A DNA stretch of 64,000 bases from an uncultured Prevotellaceae bacterium (GTDB lineage: Bacteria > Bacteroidota > Bacteroidia > Bacteroidales > Bacteroidaceae). Both the position numbers and the translations under genes were made by a program. Under the pieces are notes generated by a model, which did not search any database, was not told the origin of the DNA, and saw only the letters and a list, made by a program, of their open reading frames with translations. Shown in pieces: positions 59,956 through 64,000 of this stretch. Location of the stretch: positions 1 through 64,000 of the forward strand of contig ONYA01000009.1 of NCBI GenBank assembly GCA_900321965.1. Direction: 5' to 3'. The first letter of the stretch is position 1; every line of letters starts with the position of its first letter.

Positions 59956-61509
59956 TTAGTCGTCAACGACTCTGATGCGCCCCTGCGGTTGGAGATAAGC
60001 AGCACCGGTGGTCCCTCCTAACTGTTCATGAATATAGTTGGCCAGCGCCTCGTAGTAGCGCACAGTGCTTTCGAAAAGCACGGGACACCCCTTAAAACAG
60101 TCATAGAAGCCACCACCTTTATGATTATAGTCGGTCAGGGCCACACTATACTGCCGGTTCAACACCAACGGCGCATAGCTGCCGTCGTCCTGAAGCACCT
60201 CTATGTCGCTCACGGTGTGCGACTTGCTGTGAACGACATACCGCAGTCCTGAGCACTGGGGGAAGTTTCCGTCGAGTTCTGGCAAACTGGCTGTACAACG
60301 TTCGAGCATGGCTTTCAGCTGTTGACCGCTCACGGCAATACGCAGCAGTACATTATCATAAGGCAGCATACCGATGACATCGCCATACGTGATGTCGCCT
60401 GCCATGATATCGTTCCTGATGCCACCACCATTCTCAAAACCGATGTCGGCCTCCATAGCATGTCGATAGGCGTCTGCCACCAGGTCGCCGGCATTGGTCT
60501 CCTGGCTACGCACGATCCACTGGTCGTTGTCGTCGCTCACCACAAGCGTGTAGTCCGTATGACCTATCTTCTTGTCAGTAACAGCCTTTACCAGGCCCTT
60601 GATGCTGTCCGTCACTGCCACTATACGTGCATTCTTATATGGAATGTCCGACGACTTGATGAGTTGGGTGACAATACGTCCGTCAGGGGTTATCACCAGT
60701 TTTCCCACACGACCGAACTGTGTGCCCGTCTGTGTCACGATGATGGGGCGACCGTCGAGATTGCTGGCCGTAGCATCCTCAAACACATTGTGTGAGTGTC
60801 CGTCGAGCACCACGTCAATCCCCTTGGTGGAATTGACCAGCCGATGAGAGTCGAACCCCATCGACTGCGTCGTCTCGCCCACATGAGAGAGCAGCACCAC
60901 ATAGTCGGCCCCCTCCTTCCGCGCATTGTCTACTGCCTGCTGTATCAGCTGGTAAAAAGAATCTTTTTTCAGATCGTAGAGCAGGATACCGTTGGTATCA
61001 TAAAAGGAGTAGCCTTCCAGAATCATCGTCTCCGGCGTACAGGCGCCCACAAAGGCTACCCGCTTGTCGCCATACTGACGGATCACGTAAGGTGCATAGT
61101 AAGGCTCTGGCGAACCGGCCTCATAGAAATTGGCACACACCACAGGAGCGCCGACCTGCTCAAGCAGCGACTTCATACGGGGAACGCCATAGTCGAACTC
61201 ATGGTTACCCAGCGTCAAGACATCATAGCCCATGTGGCGCATGATGTCTATCACATACTGTCCCTTCGAGATGGCTCCCGTCGTATTTCCCTGCAGGAAA
61301 TCCCCTACGCAGACAGCCCCCACATAGGCCGTATCTGCCTGTGTGATGGCGTCGCGCAGACCGGCCATCTTCGCGTAGCCGTCAATACCACAGTGTACAT
61401 CGTTTTCATAAAGAATCACGATGCTCTTCTGAGCCCAAACCGAAACACCGGCCACGAGCATCGCTACCAGGCAAAACGCCTTCAGCCCCATCTCTCGGGC
61501 TTTTTCCAT
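59956..61509 (-). CDS. 5'-nucleotidase/metallophosphatase module with its own signal peptide (alternative internal start)
   Basis: This is the C-terminal half of the fused frame, listed because it may be made separately. Candidate starts are ATG 61509 (MEKAREMGLKAF) and ATG 61491 (MGLKAFCLVAMLVAG); the second gives a compact signal peptide ending near VWAQ. The metallophosphatase motifs are D-x-H in ENDVHCG, GD in VCVGDFLQG, GNHEFD, H in LLSHVGE and DGHSHN. The C-terminal nucleotide-binding domain has GFENGGGIRNDI and ALTDYNHKGGGFYD. The enzyme would hydrolyse nucleotides or related phosphate esters in the periplasm. No promoter was recognised inside the cca part, so the message is probably shared. 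Confidence 0.6.
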   Translation of the reverse strand: MEKAREMGLKAFCLVAMLVAGVSVWAQKSIVILYENDVHCGIDGYAKMAGLRDAITQADTAYVGAVCVGDFLQGNTTGAISKGQYVIDIMRHMGYDVLTLGNHEFDYGVPRMKSLLEQVGAPVVCANFYEAGSPEPYYAPYVIRQYGDKRVAFVGACTPETMILEGYSFYDTNGILLYDLKKDSFYQLIQQAVDNARKEGADYVVLLSHVGETTQSMGFDSHRLVNSTKGIDVVLDGHSHNVFEDATASNLDGRPIIVTQTGTQFGRVGKLVITPDGRIVTQLIKSSDIPYKNARIVAVTDSIKGLVKAVTDKKIGHTDYTLVVSDDNDQWIVRSQETNAGDLVADAYRHAMEADIGFENGGGIRNDIMAGDITYGDVIGMLPYDNVLLRIAVSGQQLKAMLERCTASLPELDGNFPQCSGLRYVVHSKSHTVSDIEVLQDDGSYAPLVLNRQYSVALTDYNHKGGGFYDCFKGCPVLFESTVRYYEALANYIHEQLGGTTGAAYLQPQGRIRVVDD

Positions 61510-63009
61510 TAACAGTTGCATAAGCGGTTCACGTTCGTTTTCTACTTTGTTATCAAGCACAGCGTCCTTAAGATACTGCTTCAGCGTGCCCACCTCGCGG
61601 CTGGGCTTCAGGTCGAACAGCTGCATAATCTCGTTGCCGTCGATGACGGGCTGCAGCAGGCGCTTGTAGTCCTTCTCCTTGAGGTCGGCCAGCTTTTCGC
61701 GCACTATACGGAAGTTCTCAAGGAACATTTTCTTCTTCACCTCGTTCTTCGACGTGATGTCGGCTTCGCAGAGCGTCATCAGGTCGTCGATGTCGTCGCC
61801 GGCATCGTTCAGCAGCCGGCGCACGGCACTGTCGGTCACCTCGCTGTCGGCAATGGCCTGCGGACGCATGTGCAGGTCGACGAGCTTCTGCACATACTTC
61901 ATCTCGGCCCCCATCGGCAGCTTCAGCCGACGGAAAATCTCGGGCACCATCTTCGCCCCGATAAAGTTATGGTTGTGGAACGTCCAGCCCACAGCCGGTT
62001 CCCACCGTTTCGACTTCGTTTTGCCGATGTCGTGGAGAAGGGCGGCCCAACGCAAATAAAGTGAAGAGTGAAGAGTGAAGAGTGAAGAATTTGCTACCGC
62101 CATACCTTCACCAAGTCCCTTGGGGACTCCTGAAGGAAATTCTTCACTCTTAACTCTTAACTCTTCACTTCTAACAACGTTTTCCAACACCTCTAATGTA
62201 TGATAGAAATTGTTCTTGTGCGCCCGTCCATTCTTCTGTTCCACGATGTCGAGGGCTGCCAGCTCGGGCAGGATGATGTTCAGCAGACCGGAACGTTGCA
62301 GGTCGACGAAGCCCTTGCTGGGATGGTCTGACATGATGATTTTGTTCAGCTCCACCTCGATGCGCTCGCCACTGACAATCTTAATGCGGTCAGCCATGCG
62401 TTCCAAGGCCTCGAAGGTCTCGTCCTCTATCCGGAAGTTCAGCTGAGTGGCGAAGCGTATGCAGCGCATCATGCGCAGGGGGTCGTCGCTGAAGGTGATA
62501 CCTGGCTCCAGTGGTGTGGCGATGATGCCGTCCTCAAGGTCGGCCAAGCCGTTGAACGGGTCGACGAGCTCGCCGAAGCGGTTCTTGTTCAAGCAGATAG
62601 CCATCGCATTGATGGTGAAGTCGCGACGGTTCTGGTCGTCCTCAAGTGTGCCGTCCTCAACGATGGGCTTGCGCGAGTCGTGGCTGTAGCTCTCCTTGCG
62701 GGCGCCGACGAATTCGACTTCTCTCTCCTCTCTCTCCTCTCTAAACTTCACCTGCGCCGTTCCGAAATTCTTGAAGACCGACAGGTGGGCGCGACGGCCG
62801 AGCATACGCTTCAACTCCTTGGCCACGTCAATGCCGCTACCCACGACGACGACGTCGATGTCGTTCGAGGGGCGTTCGAGAAAAATATCGCGGACATAGC
62901 CGCCGACGACATAGCACTCTACGCCCTGACGATCGGCAGCCTCGCTGATCTGATGAAATATCGGCTGGTCGAGAATCTCCGCCAGCTCTTCGTCTGAATA
63001 TAATTTCAT
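59956..63009 (-). CDS. CCA-adding enzyme fused in frame to a secreted 5'-nucleotidase
   Basis: 1017 residues in one frame from ATG 63009; the start at 63030 lies in the promoter. Residues 1-505 are a class II CCA tRNA nucleotidyltransferase: YVVGGYVRDIF and SNDIDVVVVG (catalytic Asp pair), RRDFTINAMAICL, FSDDPLRMMRCIRFA, and an HD domain with WAALLHDIGKTKS. At about residue 501 the text runs MEKAREMGLKAFCLVAMLVAGVSVWAQ-like, a complete signal peptide, and residues 530-1017 are a UshA-type 5'-nucleotidase: LYENDVHCG, GDFLQG, TLGNHEFDYG, VLDGHSHN, and the C-terminal domain from ETNAGDLVADAYRH. A cytoplasmic tRNA enzyme and a periplasmic phosphatase make no sense as one chain, so an internal start for the second part is likely. 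A 108-bp heptamer-armed repeat is translated at about residues 281-316. Confidence 0.85.
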   Translation of the reverse strand: MKLYSDEELAEILDQPIFHQISEAADRQGVECYVVGGYVRDIFLERPSNDIDVVVVGSGIDVAKELKRMLGRRAHLSVFKNFGTAQVKFREEREEREVEFVGARKESYSHDSRKPIVEDGTLEDDQNRRDFTINAMAICLNKNRFGELVDPFNGLADLEDGIIATPLEPGITFSDDPLRMMRCIRFATQLNFRIEDETFEALERMADRIKIVSGERIEVELNKIIMSDHPSKGFVDLQRSGLLNIILPELAALDIVEQKNGRAHKNNFYHTLEVLENVVRSEELRVKSEEFPSGVPKGLGEGMAVANSSLFTLHSSLYLRWAALLHDIGKTKSKRWEPAVGWTFHNHNFIGAKMVPEIFRRLKLPMGAEMKYVQKLVDLHMRPQAIADSEVTDSAVRRLLNDAGDDIDDLMTLCEADITSKNEVKKKMFLENFRIVREKLADLKEKDYKRLLQPVIDGNEIMQLFDLKPSREVGTLKQYLKDAVLDNKVENEREPLMQLLMEKAREMGLKAFCLVAMLVAGVSVWAQKSIVILYENDVHCGIDGYAKMAGLRDAITQADTAYVGAVCVGDFLQGNTTGAISKGQYVIDIMRHMGYDVLTLGNHEFDYGVPRMKSLLEQVGAPVVCANFYEAGSPEPYYAPYVIRQYGDKRVAFVGACTPETMILEGYSFYDTNGILLYDLKKDSFYQLIQQAVDNARKEGADYVVLLSHVGETTQSMGFDSHRLVNSTKGIDVVLDGHSHNVFEDATASNLDGRPIIVTQTGTQFGRVGKLVITPDGRIVTQLIKSSDIPYKNARIVAVTDSIKGLVKAVTDKKIGHTDYTLVVSDDNDQWIVRSQETNAGDLVADAYRHAMEADIGFENGGGIRNDIMAGDITYGDVIGMLPYDNVLLRIAVSGQQLKAMLERCTASLPELDGNFPQCSGLRYVVHSKSHTVSDIEVLQDDGSYAPLVLNRQYSVALTDYNHKGGGFYDCFKGCPVLFESTVRYYEALANYIHEQLGGTTGAAYLQPQGRIRVVDD
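62061..62168. repeat. 108-bp heptamer-armed repeat inserted in frame in cca (family C)
   Basis: Four GTGAAGA units (62061-62088) face four TCTTCAC/TCTTAAC units (62141-62168). Between them is a hairpin, AGTCCC-TTGG-GGACT. Its length is exactly 36 codons, so the reading frame is kept; the encoded residues include RVKSEEFPSGVPKGLGEGMA and LFTLHSSL, which break the HD domain just before WAALLHDIGK. Confidence 0.85.
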
Positions 63010-63027
63010 TATTTTGCTTTTCTGCTG

Positions 63028-63061
63028 CAAAGGTACACATTATATATGAAACGAAAGCAAA
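63028..63061 (-). promoter_or_regulatory. Promoter of the cca-nucleotidase gene
   Basis: On the minus strand TTTG (63058-63061) precedes TACCTTTG (63028-63035) by 22 bp, 18 bp before ATG 63009. Confidence 0.65.
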
Positions 63062-63205
63062 AAATGCTATTTTTATCAAAAAATACAGGCGAAATCCGCC
63101 TCTTTTCGTAGAACCTGCATTAAAAAAACGAGAGAAATGCAAAAGGAAAGTGTGTCCATAAAAACACGCTTAATGTTCTAACGAACTGACAATGGAAAAT
63201 AAGCC

Positions 63206-63244
63206 ATTTCGGGTGCCGAAAAAGGTTATTTCGGCACCCGAAAT
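63206..63244. terminator. Terminator-like hairpin after the DUF4421 gene
   Basis: ATTTCGGGTGCCGAAA and TTTCGGCACCCGAAAT are exact complements separated by AAGGTTA. There is no long T-run, so it may instead be an mRNA-protecting hairpin. It lies 23 bp past the stop of the minus-strand DUF4421 gene. Confidence 0.65.
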
Positions 63245-63266
63245 AAGTGGGGCAGGGCCTGCTTTC

Positions 63267-64000
63267 TTATAGTCTGATGCCGAGGAAGGCGCGGGCGAGC
63301 CATTTGTTCTGGTTCACCGTCACTTTGTCGTTGTCGAAGATGGAGTTGCTCATCATCATCGACGCGCCGGCGAAATAGCGGGGCGTGAAGTGGTAGACAA
63401 TCGATGCACGCTCATTGAAAATCATATTGAAGCACAGACCGTGGTCGCGCTTCTCTTCCTTGTTCACCGTCAGGCGGTTGTGCTTGTAAATCACGAAGCT
63501 GGGCAGTGCCGAGAGGTGAAGCAACCACTGCGAGCGCTGACCGAGAACAAGGTTATAGCCGTAGCCCAGGCCTAACGCCACATTGGTAAAGGTGAGGTGT
63601 ACCTCTGGGGCACGCTGGCTCCTCGCCTTCAGCTCGTCGGTGGTCTTGATACTGCCGCCCTGGAAGCTGAAGCCTGCCAGCAGCGAGCCTGCCGAGTGGC
63701 GCTGGTAGTAGTTCTGGTAGAGTGCAGCGGGAAAGGAGAAACGGTTGTGGTTGAAGGTGTAGTAACCGGCAATGTTCACCACGTTCATGCGCAGACCGTC
63801 CTCGTCTAAGTGCTTGATGTTGCCCAGTTCGATGTCGCCAGTGAGCGACGTTGAGCGCAGGTAGTTGAAGTCGAGGCTCAGCTTCTGGCCGTGGTATTCG
63901 AAGTTGAACTCATAGTCATCGTAGATGCCGCGTAACTTGTCGGGGTTGAGCGACAGCGAGGCGGCGATGTCGCAGTAGTTCACCTCTAAAGTCAGGCTGG
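63267..64000 (-). CDS. DUF4421 family protein, 5' truncated by window edge
   Basis: The frame is open to the end of the window, so the N-terminus (and a probable signal peptide) is missing; at least 243 residues are visible. The GTG at 63983 is an internal codon, not a start. Alternating beta strands (YEFNFEYHGQKLSLDFNYL, NVVNIAGYYTFNHNRFSFPAALY) and the late segment HSAGSLLAGFSFQGGSI followed by VALGLGYGYNLVLGQRSQWLLHLSALP fit DUF4421, a Bacteroidetes family that looks like an outer-membrane beta-barrel. The final residues FLGIRL end in the hydrophobic-aromatic style of barrel proteins. Function is unknown. Confidence 0.75.
   Translation of the reverse strand, partial: SLTLEVNYCDIAASLSLNPDKLRGIYDDYEFNFEYHGQKLSLDFNYLRSTSLTGDIELGNIKHLDEDGLRMNVVNIAGYYTFNHNRFSFPAALYQNYYQRHSAGSLLAGFSFQGGSIKTTDELKARSQRAPEVHLTFTNVALGLGYGYNLVLGQRSQWLLHLSALPSFVIYKHNRLTVNKEEKRDHGLCFNMIFNERASIVYHFTPRYFAGASMMMSNSIFDNDKVTVNQNKWLARAFLGIRL

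Noticed and set aside
63206-63244. Mobile palindrome
   Set aside because: It is a single clean hairpin just after a stop codon with no related copy in the window; a terminator or mRNA end is simpler.

Overview
The window looks like a chromosome segment of a Prevotella-like member of the Bacteroidales. The evidence is: promoters with the Bacteroidetes -7 box TAnnTTTG (often TACCTTTG or TAACTTTG), a fimbrillin (FimA/Mfa-type) locus, a type IX secretion C-terminal sorting domain, a MurF-alanine racemase fusion, a bifunctional fucokinase/GDP-fucose pyrophosphorylase, GSCFA, DUF3098 and DUF4421 proteins, and the order ftsX-DUF3098-uppP-truB-queA-folK. No rRNA, tRNA, CRISPR array, integrase or classical transposase was found.

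Layout. 1-24058 (+ strand) is a surface-structure locus: the 3' end of a fimbrillin gene, a fimbrial lipoprotein gene broken by a frameshift, an intact fimbrillin-like lipoprotein gene, then two giant genes (about 3897 and 2997 residues) whose products are full of YGGG/FGGG repeats. The first giant has a type IX sorting tail; the second has chitobiase-like and GLUG-like modules and no visible tail. 24059-24815 has no gene but holds a nested 443-bp inverted repeat, a palindrome and 17-bp tandem repeats. 24816-29408 (- strand) carries a hexuronate transporter, a KduI isomerase with a signal peptide, a GxxExxY nuclease-like gene framed by inverted repeats, and an orphan PTS IIC-like permease. 29545-37714 has an M6 protease, murF-alr, a GSCFA protein and fkp; fucP diverges from fkp, so fucose uptake and GDP-fucose salvage sit back to back. 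39122-45182 has a YfhO-type membrane protein, the mtnN-luxS pair (methyl-cycle detoxification and AI-2 precursor), typA and rpsO. 45325-53563 has a small lipoprotein, a GH28 pectinase, the folate/queuosine/pseudouridine/undecaprenyl/ftsX block, a radical SAM protein and lpxA. 53653-59762 is a complete RND efflux operon (adaptor, pump, outer-membrane channel). 59956-63009 is one reading frame joining a CCA-adding enzyme to a secreted 5'-nucleotidase. A partial DUF4421 gene ends the window.

The most unusual theme is the density of small repeats, several of them inside genes. At least four families sit in frame within murF-alr, fkp, the GSCFA gene, the YfhO gene, cca and the efflux channel gene. 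Many arrays have a strict 7-bp unit. A second theme is the GxxExxY gene, whose imperfect inverted-repeat arms match a gene-less palindrome 3 kb away; this resembles an autonomous element and its non-autonomous relative.
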